From positions 1-11,494 of the forward strand of contig CAJUOV010000003.1 of assembly GCA_910588695.1 (NCBI GenBank): DNA of 11,494 bases, written 5' to 3'. Source of the stretch: an uncultured Christensenellaceae bacterium (GTDB lineage Bacteria > Bacillota > Clostridia > Christensenellales > Borkfalkiaceae). Positions 11,440-11,494 of the stretch are shown piece after piece (within the stretch, counting starts at the first letter, position 1; each line of letters begins with the position of its first letter). Under the pieces are notes generated by a model. It saw only the letters and a program-made list of their open reading frames with translations. It ran no database searches and was not told where the DNA came from. The position numbers and the translations under genes are program-made.

Positions 11440-11494
11440 TGAAAAAATTTTTTGATTTTTTCAAAAAAATTCTATAAAATTGCTTGACTTTTCG
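11440..11494 (+). promoter_or_regulatory. AT-rich right end with promoter-like boxes
   Basis: The stretch holds TTTTTTGA and TCAAAAAA inverted repeats (about 11448-11468), a TATAAA at 11473-11478 and TTGACT at 11484-11489. The TTGACT lacks a -10 inside the window. If the right end joins the left end, TATAAT at 11-16 would follow after 15 bases. Confidence 0.35.

Noticed and set aside
1..11494. tRNA or rRNA genes
   Set aside because: No cloverleaf or rRNA-like stretch was seen; the hairpins found lack tRNA features.

Overview
The window reads as one compact mobile genome, most likely a filamentous-phage-like (inovirus-like) element of a gut-type Clostridia/Firmicutes host. Three recognisable proteins carry this reading: a Zot/pI-type assembly ATPase (5654-6472), an HUH rolling-circle replication initiator (8779-9897) and an IS30-family DDE transposase (10251-11300). 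Beside them lie large secreted or membrane-anchored proteins (2414-5268) of the kind expected in a virion or its export apparatus. Strong Shine-Dalgarno sites, sigma70-type promoters and use of TGA as a stop fit a Firmicute. The host assignment is an inference from style and protein character, not from a marker gene.

Layout. Positions 1-1300 hold a dyad near the left end, a small protein that appears frameshifted, a SprT-like zinc metalloprotease and a 60-residue orphan. Positions 1298-1486 are a structured leader in front of a 149-residue cytosolic protein that sits where a filamentous phage would keep its ssDNA-binding protein. Positions 1937-2150 are a second structured leader. It precedes a putative morphogenesis operon: a basic 82-residue protein, a 66-residue single-TM protein, a 419-residue Ig-like-domain protein and a 458-residue protein with a signal peptide and two C-terminal hydrophobic segments. 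That operon ends at a bidirectional hairpin shared with an opposing 105-residue single-TM gene. The Zot ATPase follows with two overlapping small genes (to 7177).

Positions 7176-7350 hold a probable small RNA on the minus strand and a palindromic operator-like site. Positions 7351-8700 hold six small, mostly unrecognised genes, one of them antisense. A GGGG double-hairpin leader precedes the Rep gene. The 353-base gap after Rep contains a 12-bp tandem repeat and a very stable cruciform, and is the best candidate for the replication origin or packaging signal. The transposase closes the window, followed by a palindrome and two terminator-like hairpins.

How the parts may work together (inference): Rep nicks the origin region and drives rolling-circle replication, the 149-residue protein may coat ssDNA, the membrane proteins and Zot ATPase assemble and extrude particles, and the IS30-type transposase may integrate the genome, as proposed for some Spiroplasma filamentous phages. 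A -35-like TTGACT at the extreme right end and a TATAAT at the extreme left end hint that the window may be a circular genome cut open. I could not identify a classical major coat protein, so the inovirus assignment is well supported but not proven. The most notable undescribed points are a juxtamembrane motif shared by two convergent genes, a repeated 18-bp palindrome, a probable small RNA and two families of repeated structured leaders.
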